Origin: Gerris lacustris
Taxonomy: Eukaryota; Arthropoda; Insecta; Hemiptera; Gerridae
DNA length: 64,000 nucleotides
Assembly: GCA_951217055.1 (NCBI GenBank)
Contig: OX578285.1
Span: forward strand, 61,797,442 to 61,861,441
Reading direction: 5' to 3'
In this document: one piece after another, positions 10,151 through 23,127 of the stretch
Layout: every line of letters begins with the position of its first letter
Numbering within the stretch: position 1 is the stretch's first letter
Notes under the pieces: generated by a model
The model's input: only the letters and a program-made list of their open reading frames with translations
The model's database searches: none
What the model was told of the DNA's origin: nothing
Made by a program: the position numbers and the translations under genes

Positions 10151-11040
10151 ATAATATTGGGTAATCAAGAATGGAAAAGGGAAGATTAGTTAATATATGA
10201 GCTTACTCTGCTTACACATAATCATGTATAACTACTACAGACATGATTGGCTCGTTTCTAGTATTGTTTAGTAATTATTTGGAATGTTTAATTAATTAGT
10301 GTAAATGATTTTACGGTCAATATGCAATGAAAACATTATTTTACTATTTAGTTGTTTGTAAGTGATTGCTTACATATCAGTGAAGGTTGTGAGAAATTTA
10401 AAACAAAGCACATGCGTAGTTTTATTAATACTCATCAAAAAGACGGCGGAAGTGTGAAAAAGTAGCACCGCATCGCTCAAGTTAATGTAACCTTACGTGC
10501 AGATTTCCTTCTTCAAGTTACAAACAAGAATGGTAAAAAATAGAAAGAAAAATTAAGGTTATATACAACAGTAAAATACAGAACCAACCTATATTAATAG
10601 GATACTAACCTACATATAGGATATACCCACCTATCAGTTGATCATGATGTGTTTATAGTGAAATAGTATGTTTGTTAAAGGAGTTTGGATTGAAATAGGA
10701 CTGTTTTCTATACCTACCCGGCTATTTAATTTAAAATATTATAAAATATATCTCTTCCCTACTCTACAGCTTCTGCTTGTGTCAGGGTGAAATTTTACAT
10801 GATTATATTTAATCTATTTACTAAACAAAGTGACATTTTTGACATATATAACAAAAATAATCAAAACAACTCAAGTAACAGGCTTCCTTAATAACACTTT
10901 TTCCCGTCATTTTAGATTACGTTCAAATCTTAAGCGGATAACGTTTTCCGACAAACTCAGCCTGGGCATTGGTAAAATGAATATGTGTACCAAATTTCAT
11001 CTAACTCGGTGATCTTTTACTTAAGTTATCGTCATCTGTA
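10151..11040. other. No feature recognised
   Basis: Moderately AT-rich, without matches to other parts of the window that I could see. Confidence 0.4.
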
Positions 11041-11044
11041 TATT

Positions 11045-11131
11045 TCGTGACGGATTTTGCGTAACGGTGATTTTGTGACGGCGATTTTGTGACGTTGATT
11101 TTGTGACGGTTATTTTGTGACGGGGATTTTG
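11045..11131. repeat. 14-bp tandem repeat
   Basis: About six copies of GATTTTGTGACGGY, the outer ones imperfect. Confidence 0.85.
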
Positions 11132-11649
11132 GTGGTTTTTTTCGGATTCACTCCCGGGCTGCAGAACGTGCCATAAGGAACTTCGTTCCAATAAGCATAA
11201 AACACCTATAGTTTAATTATGATGATGACACGTTCAGTGATTATGGAATATGAAGGATCTGATATGGTTTGTGCAGTTTATTATTTCTGACTGTTTTCAG
11301 TGCGTGATTACGGATAATTCCAATGAAGTGATTATGGAGTTTTTAGATCTCAATAGTTCTTAAGTCGCTAGGGCACACACTACTTCCTCGTCATCACGGT
11401 CCCAAATCATGTTTCGACACATAGAAACACACTATCATCTATCTATACATACACTGTCATTAGAACACTGTATCTACTAGCTGCATCCAGTGGCGCACCC
11501 GGGGGGGGCACGAGGGGCACGTGCCCCCCCCCCCCAAAGCCAGACCTAAAGTTAAGTATGCAATTCCGCAGCACGTGTTAAAGTAATAGAGTTGTGATAG
11601 TCAAAAAAATAAATAAATAAATAAGTAATTATTTACCTAGTTTAGCCCA
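11132..11649. other. Spacer with G/C tracts
   Basis: Holds CAGTGGCGCACCCGGGGG at about 11490 followed by GGGGCACGTGCCCC and a C run. CAGTGGCG is a common transposon start, but no partner end was found. No gene. Confidence 0.35.
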
Positions 11650-11950
11650 TCATTTTTTTTTTTTTTTTTTAAGTGAAACTTCAACTTTGGCGGCGGTAGA
11701 GTGAATTTTTTCAAATAGGGACCATCGTGTAACGAAGTTTGCGATTCGAAACTCGTCCAAGATTCCAACATTTTTACAGATTAATTGTAATGAAATTTGT
11801 GGGACGGAAGTAATGAAACGGAATTTGTGTTTCGAGACTAATCCTGGTGAAAGATTTATCTGTAAAAAATCTTCCACTCAGGCGAGATGCTAACCACTGA
11901 CTTCCGGATCATGAAGCAATCATGCTATCCATTGCCCCAATTACATTGCC
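11650..11950 (-). mobile_element. SINE-like retroposon, copy 1
   Basis: On the minus strand the body contains CTTGGACGAGTTTCGAATCG and CTCTACCGCC blocks shared with the SINE at 35.1 kb, and ends in a poly-A run (poly-T at 11651-11668 on the plus strand). The head near 11885-11935 is tRNA-like in layout, but both pol III boxes are degenerate. Probably an old, dead copy. Confidence 0.5.
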
Positions 11951-12043
11951 AATTAAAAAGTATACAAAATTGGTATATAAGCGTAATATTTAATATTAGA
12001 TGGATTATATGTAATTAGACTATTTATTATAATTAGAATTAAT

Positions 12044-12564
12044 GTAATTGCCGCGGTAAAGAAAAAAACTCATTTCACAGCCTAGTAACATAATATACTA
12101 TTATCGTGGTATGCTGTGAAATAGTAACTTTAGAGCCTAAAAAACATAGCTAAAATCCATTTTTTCATTACGTGGACTTAAAAAATCTTTTCATTATTCT
12201 TAAGCTGTATTGAAAAAATTGTACACCTCCAAGAGGTAAAAAAAAGCCTGCCGTTTCTAGCACTGCAATCTTTGTAGAAATGCTTCTTAGTACGATTAAA
12301 ATCCACGAGATGTCAATGCGTTTTATTTATATTTTTTTATAGTGTAACCTCTTTAAGGTTTCTTTTTCTCAAAATCTTAAGTATCTACTAATATTTGTTA
12401 TAATTATATTGAATAATATTTAATGTTTTTTCATTGTCTGCTACCTCAAAAATATAGCATAAACCTTGGCAATATTTACTGTCTTGCTTTCGCTCGACAG
12501 TAAATATAATTGCCGAGGTAAAGAAAATACTCACTTCACAGCCTAGTAACATAATATACTATTT
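12044..12564. repeat. Direct repeat of about 60 bp
   Basis: TAATTGCCGNGGTAAAGAAA...CACAGCCTAGTAACATAA occurs at 12044-12104 and again at 12508-12564. Just before the second copy is a small hairpin (TATTTACTGTC / GACAGTAAATA, 12470-12503). Confidence 0.75.
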
Positions 12565-12565
12565 T

Positions 12566-13143
12566 GCCACGTAACCGGACTATAAACACTGCATCGAACT
12601 ATAAATATACATCGAAAAGAGCATAATTATAAAAAAAGTATTTTGTCAATAAAAAAAAAAAATATGTATAATTATTTTTTTTAGAAATTTCCAAAAAGTG
12701 GTATCTTTACTTTTGGTCGAAGAATGTTCAGGCATTTTTTTCAGATTTTTTGCACTTTACATAATTGACATCGAAGGGGGGACACTTTTCACACCCATTT
12801 CAAACTCGCCTACGCTCGTCCTATCAAAGCTTATAACCAAAAATTATACATTTTTGTAATCAGCTCGACGTTCCCTTTCATATGATACCCCACACGGTTT
12901 CAAAAAAATAAAATATTTTTTAACCCTTAAGTTTTTTACTCTATTTATTTTTTTTTTTTTGAAAAATTATTTTTTTAAGTCACTATATTTTTAAAATGTG
13001 TGGGTAGGTATTATACACATATATGCCAAATTTCAAAGTGATCGGACGAAAGGTGTAGCCGTGAGAGCAGGTGACAGACGGACGGACGGACAGACACGCG
13101 CAGGAAAATATAAGGGTTCTTGGTTTTGCCTACGGACCCTAAA
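12566..13143 (-). mobile_element. Dispersed transposon (AGGGTCCGTAG family), copy 1
   Basis: About 580 bp shared, in the same order, with 31777-32306: the ACCGGACTA start, AAAAAGTGGTATCTTTAC, the CGGACGAAAGGTGTAGCC block, GGACGGACGGACAGAC and the CGGACCCTAAA end. Read on the minus strand it starts with TTTAGGGTCCGTAGGCAAAA, a terminal sequence I associate from memory with a transposon common in insect genomes. Encodes no transposase. Confidence 0.7.
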
Positions 13144-13290
13144 CATTTCCATTTTGATTTTAACTTGAGCGGAGCTTGACCTTGGCACTACAACCGACGC
13201 TACAAACTTTTACACGGACTTCTACACCATACATCTAAACTCGAGACGCATAACAAACTAATTATTTATAACACTATAATTAAGCCCATA

Positions 13291-13756
13291 TGAAGGGTCC
13301 AGGGGAAAAAGGGTTCATGTCCATCAAACTCAATTTTTCAGGAGAACAAAAACTAACTTGCCTAACTCTAAAAAGTATGAAAATGAGACATAAATAAACT
13401 ATCATCAAGTTTAAAGTTAAATTTGAACTCTATACTTAGCAATTATGAGGGGGAAAAAATTAAAAAATTTGTGGAAAGTAATGAAAAAATAAAAAAAGTG
13501 GAGGACATCAATCCTTTTTCAAGTTTTTCAACCATTCTTCCCTACAATCTTTTGAACAACAATCTATTTTCGCCAGCATTCAAGGACTACAATCTATTTT
13601 CATCAGCATTTTTTTTTTTTTTTTTTTTACATGACTCAGATTATTATTAGCCAAACTTGATACACCATTTTCTAGTACTCTCAGATGCCTAACAGATGGC
13701 ACTATAATTTCGAAATGCAGAATGTGACATAAACCCTTTTTCCCCTAGACCCTTCA
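13291..13756. mobile_element. TA-flanked MITE
   Basis: Inverted ends TGAAGGGTCCAGGGGAAAAA (13291) and the reverse complement of the stretch ending at 13756, each bordered by TA (13289-13290 and 13757-13758). A TA duplication and no transposase point to a Tc1/mariner-type MITE of 466 bp. The internal 75-residue frame contains two copies of a short repeat before a poly-T run and is not a credible gene. Confidence 0.65.
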
Positions 13757-13785
13757 TATGGTATTGAACTTGGGGGTGACACCAA

Positions 13786-14180
13786 GCGTTGCAACTCCTA
13801 TAATCTTTACATTCCAAAATGTAAGTCCACGCTCCTTTCTATGTTTCTAACTTAACCCTTCACAACAACCTTAAAGTCATCTTCATCCGTGATCGAGCCA
13901 TATGCCGATACAATACTTCTATGCTTAAATCTACAACCTACCATCAATTCATCCCTGGAAACCCTAATCGACGTCTCAAGAGGCAACGGTCACGTGACTT
14001 ATTGAGAAATGCTTAACTTGTAAATATGTGTAATAATTCAAACCAGTACCTGTGAATACTGTTAGTGGACAGTTCCTCACATCATGTCTATCATACCATT
14101 GTATAAACATACTGTCCTCAATATTGCTTATATAATGTAATTATGTAGTAGGAATTTTTAAACAGAATAAAAAAATTAAG
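13786..14180 (+). pseudogene. Jockey-like LINE pol C-terminal remnant, copy 1
   Basis: The plus strand encodes APFYVSNLTLHNNLKVIF and later RRLKRQRSRDLL before a stop at 14014-14016. This is the conserved tail of jockey-clade pol proteins. The same peptide with small changes is found at 41119-41349, so both belong to one family. Stops lie upstream (for example 13822-13824), nothing of the RT core remains, and the 3' flank to about 14180 ends in an A-rich stretch. A 5'-truncated dead copy. Confidence 0.7.
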
Positions 14181-15256
14181 CAAACTATTATTATGAATTG
14201 TATAACATGGGCTGGGTATATTAAGATCATTTCCTAAATAATTCAGAAGCCGTAGATGTTTACCTAGAATATCATTACAAAAAGAGGCATTATAATATTA
14301 AAGTGTCAAAGGTCCAACTAATATAAAAACTTTTTTTCTTTTAAAAAAATGCACTTAAACGATACCATTTAAGTATCCATCATTATATAATCAAAATTTA
14401 GTTTCAAAAAGTGGTATTTTAAAGAAGTAGTTAAAAAAAAACTTTTGGTAAGTGGCCTTAAAACTCAGATTGATACTGCTCTTGAGATCATCTTTTCTCT
14501 TTTTTTAAAGTTTGTCAATCATCTAAAAGTTTTCATATTACGAAATTTAACTTTTTTTCTACCCACTTTTGATTCGATCATATATATATTTTTGTTTTTC
14601 AAAAAAAAAGAAGAATAAAACTTATATTGTTTCAAAATCCAATTTTCATATTCTTTTTTGTTAACCTGCTTTGTAGAAAAGAATCGCAAAATACTTTTAC
14701 TAAAATGAAGGAAAGATGGAAAAAATTCAATTTAGTCTGTTATGTGAACAGTACATATTAAAAATATTTCTAACAATCAAAAGCCCTGAGCCTAAATGAA
14801 AAAATTCTTTTAAAGTTAATTCTTTTCATCCAATCATATTGACATTAATTAAAAGGAAGGTTTTTTTTAATGAAAAACATTCTTCTAATGGAACTTGGGA
14901 AAACTTTTTATTTTAATAAGAGTAAAATATTTTAAAATTGATTTTTTCAATAAGGAGAATTCCAATATTATAGCAAGCCAATCTATGAAGATGATTAAAT
15001 CCCAATTACAATAGGCGCCTGAGGTGTTTGAGCCGCACTTTGTGAATTATAAGGTGATCTAAGCGGTGTGATCTGGAGAATAAGACCCTCTATTCTTTAG
15101 TTAACTTATGGATAAGCTAGATATCGCAAGCATCGTACATTCTTTCCACTCGGTATCGTCAGCATTCAGTTGCCATTAACCGTGACAGAGCGGAGTAAAC
15201 TCCATAGCGCGACTAATACTGTAAACTATCAAAGAGGGGTAATATTCAGGGGTAAT
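14181..15256. other. AT-rich spacer, no feature recognised
   Basis: Many A and T runs. No gene or shared repeat seen. Confidence 0.4.
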
Positions 15257-15450
15257 ATTCATTAAAGCATTTTGTTCAAGGTGCTTTTCCAATGAATTTC
15301 TCATTACAATCCGGAAAGGTAAACAATTCCTAAAAAAAAAAAAGTGTAAAGGGTTTATTCATTAAAGCATTTTGTTCAAGGTGCTTTTCCAATGAATTTC
15401 TCATTACAATCCGGAAAGGTAAACAATTCCTAAAAAAAAAAAAGTGTAAT
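15257..15450. repeat. 100-bp tandem duplication
   Basis: ATTCATTAAAGCATTTTGTT through an A12 tract and GTGTAA is present twice with unit 100 bp. The copies are nearly identical, so the duplication is recent. Confidence 0.95.
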
Positions 15451-15578
15451 TGGTGTAAACACCAAAGCGCGACTAGGAGCCAAGGAGGATTCCAAAAAAG
15501 CGTGACTGCCTAAAGGATAAGTTACATTTTATTACAAAGAATAGAGATTGGTATGCCATAACTAAAATTATATTAAAT

Positions 15579-15698
15579 CAAATTATAATTATCATTAACT
15601 ACGGGAGACATACAGAGAAAAATAGACCCCAGCACCGGGACTTGAACCACGGGCCTCCTGTATATCAGTCTCCCGTAGTTAATGATAATTATAATTTG
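15579..15698. repeat. Foldback with tRNA-like B box in the loop
   Basis: Perfect 31-base inverted arms (15579-15609 and 15668-15698) around a 58-base loop. The loop's minus strand has GGTTCAAGTCC (15638-15648), an exact match to the pol III B-box pattern. No A box and no complete cloverleaf. Confidence 0.85.
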
Positions 15699-15929
15699 GT
15701 TTAAATAAAAATGTAATCTTTCCATAGTATCAATACTACCTAAAACTTAAAAATTTTAATTTAAAATTATATTCTTCCGCAATTTCAGTACGTAAATATA
15801 TTAGCGTACTCGCATTTCCGCCTGAAACCAAGGTCAAAACACCGACATATCAGGTAAGTTCGAGAATACTTTTGAGGTTTGAGACATGTTTTCACACTTA
15901 ATGATAACCTAATGATGTAAAGGAAAGAG

Positions 15930-16205
15930 CAAAAAAAATTGCTCGCGTTACATTTTCATGTAACGCTTTTTGGTGTCGTTTTTTGGTAACGCTTTTCGAG
16001 TTTATGTGCCAAAGTAAAGACATGAAAATGTCAAAACATTCGAGCGTGCAGATTCTTGCGTATGTAAATTAAGAATTAAATCGAACATATGTAGTACACG
16101 AAGAAAGAAAGTACTTTTCTTCTTTTCCAGATTATTATGGAGTAATCTTTTAGCTTCTTCACCCATATTTTTATAATAAATGCAAAAAATTATAGTTTAA
16201 CAAAA
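15930..16205. repeat. Dispersed repeat R, copy 1
   Basis: Shares GACATGAAAATGTCAAAA, GATTCTTGCGT, a GAAGAAAGAAAGTACTTTTC block and AGCTTCTTCACCCATATTTT with 40780-41520. In that copy a LINE fragment interrupts it. A weaker third copy of the first part (TTTTTGTGCCATACCCAAGACA) is at 16425-16500. Confidence 0.75.
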
Positions 16206-16261
16206 ATAAAAAATAATTAAGTAAAAATTAAATTTTATGTATGTAAGTTTATTAGGAATAA

Positions 16262-16405
16262 AATTCTAAGGGATGTGGCGTTTGTCCGGTGCAAATCGGA
16301 GCAGTAGAACAGGGGGGTGAGTAGGCCCTACCAAGCGCGGTTGGGGGAGACCCTATACCGATAGCGGGCCGACTTGATTGCCTACCTCCAATATCCTTCT
16401 AACTC
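16262..16405. other. GC-rich block of unknown nature
   Basis: Between two copies of repeat R lies a GC-rich segment (TGTCCGGTGCAAATCGGAG ... GCGGTTGGGGGAGACCC). It does not resemble an rRNA or tRNA I know, has no useful frame and is not repeated in the window. Confidence 0.35.
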
Positions 16406-16817
16406 CCTGTTACACGTGTAACGTTTTTTTGTGTAAAGTTTTAGTAACGCTTTTTAAATTTTTGTGCCATACCCAAGACATAAAAATGTCAAAAATAAAA
16501 TATTCCATTCCATAAAAAAACATTCAATCATGGATATGTTTTTGAATTCACTCCAGGTGGCGAAATATAGTACTAAAAAAATAATTATTTTGGTTTATAC
16601 AAAACAACAACACTAGGGCTGCCATAACTTCTTGGTCCACCTTAAGTGGCGAAATATAGTACTAAAAGTAAAAACTGAGTGACACCTGTTAAATTTTAAC
16701 TCCCTGGTACCTCCTTCTATATTTAAAATATTTAATTCAGCATGTTCATGTCGTTTTTTGAAATTTCTTCTGTCCTCCAGCAAAAAAACATATCCATGTT
16801 AAATATATATATATATA

Positions 16818-18301
<1,484 letters not shown>

Positions 18302-18373
<72 letters not shown>
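18302..18373. repeat. (TA)n microsatellite
   Basis: About 72 bases of alternating TA. Confidence 0.97.
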
Positions 18374-18378
<5 letters not shown>

Positions 18379-18951
18379 CATTTTTTATAAGGCGTCCAGG
18401 GTCGGAAAGCACTCGACTATATTCCCTACGGTCCTTAACTTTATCTCTTCTTCAGTGAACGTCCTCAATAGTGCATTATACAAAAAAATTACCCGAGAAA
18501 AGATCGACTTTTATCTTTTATTTCGCTCCACTAAAAAACTTAGAAGACTGAAAAACCCCCATCTTGAAGTTGAATCAATTATCCGTGAAATGGTTCCTTG
18601 CCTCTCACACTTTTTTTGTTTTCTTTTTTTTTAAATTATCGATAAGGAGTAAGGGGGGAGGGGGGGGGGATGAAGGGGCCGTGTTAGAATTTTATGCGAC
18701 TGGAGTTTGTCGAGAAGATGAGGGTAAAAGGTAGGGGAGGCTCGTTTACACTAAATCATTGAGCCGCCTCCAAATCTACTGCTACTAAAGCTAACATCAA
18801 GATTACGTTAAACGCTAAACTCTAAACTCCCTTTACTTCCTTTACCTATAAACACTTAGTTAAACATACCTTTAAGGGTGAAATAGAAAAAGGTATAATA
18901 AACATTTATTTAAGGGAGAGGTCTATTCAATTTTTTTGAAAAAGAAAAAAG

Positions 18952-18985
<34 letters not shown>

Positions 18986-19621
18986 CCCCACCCTCCGCTT
19001 TGAAAATAACCTTTTCAAACAAGTCAACCCTTCTCTAAACAAAATGTTTATAAAACTAAAACGCCCTTTGTGAACGCATTTTCTGTTAAAAAAAAATCCA
19101 TTTCATGTAATTCTGATAAGTTAAACGTTATCAATGGGTTTATATAGGGATTTTATCTTCTCATGCACCTGTAAGCTTAAAACAACGAGGAAAGACTCGA
19201 AGAGAGTAGGTAATTTTCTGTTTAAAATGAATAAAATCATTGTCAGTTATTTTTATGCTTCAAACAATACTTGAGTGGAATTAATCCTATGTCTATAAAA
19301 TAATCAAAACACAATAACACAGTTTATATTTTACAACACATATTAATTATATTTTACAACGTGTATTTCAATCAATATATGATTACTAGTTAAGATTACT
19401 AGTTTAATTGAAACACTGTGGTTTTAACACAACTGAATTATTTAAAAAAATTCATAGAATTTGAAAGCTTTTGAAAACTCATTTACTAGTGTATTTACTG
19501 TTTCCCACAATATTTTCCTCACAATATAACTCAGTAGGGATTTGAGGGACTTGTCACAATTATTTTTTTTAAAAGCTGCATATCCAACCTAAAACAACAA
19601 GTAAAACTGAAAGGTAAATTT
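18374..19621. other. AT-rich spacer
   Basis: Contains G-rich (about 18650-18672) and A-rich (about 18950-18980) runs. No gene seen. Confidence 0.4.
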
Positions 19622-19859
19622 AACGAACAAGTAGTAGTAAATTTCGGAACACCCAAAGGAACAGTGATAGCGCCCTGGCTTTTCCTTAAGTAAATAACTT
19701 ACTGAAATTAAAAAAATACATACTCGGCAGATAATTTGTTTGGTTGATGACACTTTAGTCTATTTGAGAGGCTCTACCTGGAACGAGGTTTTAATTAAAG
19801 CTTCTAAAGGAATGACTAAAGTACAATCATGGTGTGACAGCGGTATGAGTATACAACAT
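19622..19859 (+). pseudogene. Non-LTR reverse transcriptase remnant
   Basis: In one frame GTPKGTVIAPWLF is followed by a stop and, after a frame change, QIICLVDDTLVYLRG and a stretch ending VQSWCDSGMSI. These match RT motif 4 (GxPQGxxLxPxLF) and motif 5 (the catalytic FADD box, here VDD, Asp codons at 19746-19751) with the correct spacing for a LINE (I/jockey/CR1-like; clade not decidable). Stop codons and a frameshift between the motifs show it is dead. Confidence 0.75.
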
Positions 19860-21281
19860 TAAATACTTGTTCCTAGTTGAGAGTTCCACCCTAGGGATGG
19901 GCGGAACGGAACGTAACTATAAAAATAACTAGTTCCAGTGTTGGAACGGTTCCAATCGTTCCAAGATTTAATGCAACTACGTTATTCTTGGAACGACTTT
20001 GAAGTTTTTATTTTATTTTATTTTACTGTCTAGTTTTATTTAGTTAATAAATTTTTATTGTTTTAATTCGATACAAATTTGTTACCACCATTTTGAAAAA
20101 AAAAAAAAAATCTTTTAAGGATTATCGAGCAAAATAATACGAAACGTAAGAGATTAAAGAGGAAACTTTTCTTATTTAATTACAAGTATAATTTTTAAGC
20201 GCTGCTCATCATGGATAAACCATCATCGTGCAATATGGTATCTACCTTGAATCAAGTTGGAAAAATCACTCGCGTATAAATACGCACCCTTATTTTAGAC
20301 CAAAAAAAGAGGTAAAGATTATTTGCATAAAACCCATGTATATTTTTTATATTATAGTTTAATTTTCAAGTTGAGTTTTGTATTTATGGTTCCTACGCAA
20401 ATATGAATCTATTAAAGATGGAAACTTAAGTCTATACTCTATCCATAAATTAATTTTAGGAAACAAATACTTTTCAGGGAAGAAGGAGGGGGGGGGGGGG
20501 TATCAATCAAATCAAGGTTTGATGGAAGCACCTTATTAAGACATGAAAGGTTTTACTTAGTATGGCAAGAGCAAAGAGCCATACTTTCAATAGAATTCAA
20601 TTACTTTGCAAACCCAAATTTATCATCAAATACTCCTTTCTGCCTTTTATCAACTTAAATGAATACTTGGAGGTTATAATTTGTTTATTAATTTAATTTG
20701 GAAATGCTATTGTAGTAATCATCTCTCAAAATAATAAATAATAAAAAGATTTAAACAGGAGACTTCTTTTTTGTGTATAATTTCACACTGTATTTTACCG
20801 ATATATTCCATAGGTAGAACAAATATCCTTTATCTCCAGTAGGGTAAAAAAGTTATCATTTTGAATTAGTTTAGAGGGACTAAAACAGGTCTTTTCATCC
20901 CTGAACTCAAAAAGTAGGGAGAAAAAGTAAAAGTAGGGCGAAAAAGTAAAGTAGGGCAAAAAAGTAAAGATTGCAACTTAATTATTTTATAAATAGTAGA
21001 AAATGTATGGCTAATGTAATGAAGTAGTCGAAATCAGGTTGGCGGCACTGCGCTTTTTTGACCATGTTTATCTTTGTTTACAACATTATAACCTGCATCT
21101 AAATAACCTTCTATTTGAGTTTAATTCCAATTCTTATTTGTTTTTAATATTGAATCTCTTATATCTGCTATTAAAAGTGCTAATAATTATTGTTATTTAT
21201 TAAAATAGTAAATAAAAACTGTGCAATGGACGAAAATGTGTCTATCTTTTTTTTACTGGAGATAAAATATTGTATGTATCT
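19860..21281. other. Spacer with a possible hAT-type start
   Basis: TAGGGATGGGCGGAACGGAA at about 19892, followed by GGAACGGTTCC repeats, resembles the start of some hAT elements. No second end found. From 20900 there are several GTAGGGNGAAAAAGTAAA repeats. No gene. Confidence 0.3.
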
Positions 21282-21493
21282 CGTGAGTAAAGTGCCATTA
21301 TTCCCCTCGCGATAATTATCTCCCTCGGCTGCGCCTCGGGAGCTAATTAGAGTTATTCCCTCGGCTGCGCCTCGGGAATTAAAGATTCTAATTCCCTCGG
21401 CATCGCCTCGGGATTTAGGGACCATATGGTTCCTTCGGCTTCGCCTCAAGAACCAACTTTTTCGCTCAGGGAATAATGGCTTACTTTACTCCC
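21282..21493. mobile_element. MITE with four CTCGGC-GCCTCGGG palindromes
   Basis: Ends form an inverted repeat (GAGTAAAGTGCCATTATTCC against GGAATAATGGCTTACTTTAC). Inside, an imperfect palindrome of about 20 bp (CCCTCGGCTGCGCCTCGGG) recurs four times with spacing of 30-40 bp. The 89-residue minus-strand frame with SRGAAEG repeats is simply this array translated. Confidence 0.7.
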
Positions 21494-22975
21494 TAGGTGC
21501 ATAAATAACTATTTTATTTTATAATACATCAGATTATTTTTTAAAAAAATGTCGCCATGTTATACATATAATATATAGAAGTTGAAGAAAGCGAAACTTA
21601 TATTTGTGAAGCTTGCAAAGTTATTTTTTAATACAGTCCTTCAGAGTTACAAAACAGTTAAGATGAAAGCTGTTTATATTTAAATTCTAATAAACTCAGT
21701 GAGAGGTAATATATTCTCACGGTGAAACGTATTTGAAAATAGAGAGATTTCGAAGGGGAGGAAATTGATGCAGCGATAAAACACTCAGAGTAAAGCATAC
21801 TAATAATAATAAACCTTTGATAGTATTTATCGGTAAATTTTAGCTTCCATTAGTTTAATCAAAAGAAAGACTTAGAGTTTTCAAGGTGCTATTAAGGAGA
21901 TTATCAAAAGGTTGACTTCAGCACTCTTAATGTGCTGCAATAAAGACTCGATTGACCTCTTAAATATTATCATATATTCAATATAAAGGCTTAAAAAGGT
22001 AATCATGTTTTTTAAGTAAAACTCAAAAAAATGTAATTTGGCTAGTTTATTATTAAACTACACAACAGTATTCGACTGCGTTAATTATTTATAAACAGAG
22101 TATTTTAAGTTTGAAATGCATTTTTAATAAGAATTACTTTCTTCAGGTTAAATATAGTACATTACGCGTCTAGTGCGGAAAGTAGCATTTTGCATGCGAG
22201 TGTCGAGTTTGCACCCGAGCGACAGTTAAGGGTAGTAAAATCACACGAGCAAAGCAAAATGCAGTTTTCGCACGAGCTGCGTACCGTACTTTATCTACGA
22301 TTGTGGATTTTAATTATGAATACAGAAAAAAAAAAAATAAACTTCCTGTATGTAAGTACGTATATCTCTTTTGATTAAAATGACATTAATTCATTAGTTG
22401 TATATTGTGCCTAATTAATTATTTCGGAAGGCGTATAATTCTCCTGATTTTCTTCATAATCACTTAAATCACTCATTGTTTTTCTCTAAAAACTCGATAT
22501 AAAAAGTTACTTTAATTAAACAAACAGCAAATTAGAATGTAAACAAACTCGCTAATCGTACATTAAGGTGAAGAATTCCTTTTTTTCAGACCTAGGGTGG
22601 AAAAAAATAGGAAATATAAAAACGCACATGCGCAATGAATACAAGTACGTAAAGAATCACTTTCTACGCATCTAAACAGAGATACCATGTTTATATTTTT
22701 TATCAATCGTAGATAAAATAATTTTTCAACATTTTAACTACAAGCACGCCGCTTAATGTAACCACGGTTAGTGTGATCAAAATAGCTTGGAACGGGCCCA
22801 CCCGTTCGTTTATTGTGATCGTTGGTTTTTGTTCTATCATTTTCGGGGATACGGCTACATTTGTGGCACAGTTGTTTCGGTGAACATCCTTCATTCTCAG
22901 AAAGTAAACACCACATCACCACCCCTCCATTACTACGAAGGACCACAGTCAGAACTCAGAATTAAGTGTTTTTTA
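21494..22975. other. Mixed spacer, no gene recognised
   Basis: Around 22185-22290 is a stretch with inverted GCATTTTGC-type words (AGCATTTTGCATGCGAG and GCAAAATGCAG) that may be another small MITE. The overlapping frames at 22700-23030 on both strands resemble no family I know. Confidence 0.3.
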
Positions 22976-23124
22976 GGTCGCTCCCTGACTTGTCGGTGCG
23001 ATATCGGTGCGGTATCGGTAAACTAGTATGCCGATGCGGTAAGATTCCTTACCGCGTGGTAAAGAATCTTACCGCATCGGCATACTAGTTTACCGATACC
23101 GTACCGACAATTCAGGGAGCGGCC
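22976..23124. mobile_element. PIF/Harbinger-like MITE (near-complete palindrome)
   Basis: 149 bp flanked by TTA on both sides (22973-22975 and 23125-23127). Terminal repeats GGTCGCTCCCTGA / TCAGGGAGCGGCC. The inner 38 bases of each arm (23010-23047, 23064-23101) are perfectly complementary around a loop that itself folds (TTACC/GGTAA). The left arm has an 11-bp direct duplication (CGGTGCGATAT / CGGTGCGGTAT). A TWA target duplication and GG start fit PIF/Harbinger. Confidence 0.75.
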
Positions 23125-23127
23125 TTA

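Noticed and set aside
21180..21449. 89-residue frame with SRGAAEG repeats
   Set aside because: Caused by the repeated CTCGGCTGCGCCTCGGG palindromes of a MITE.
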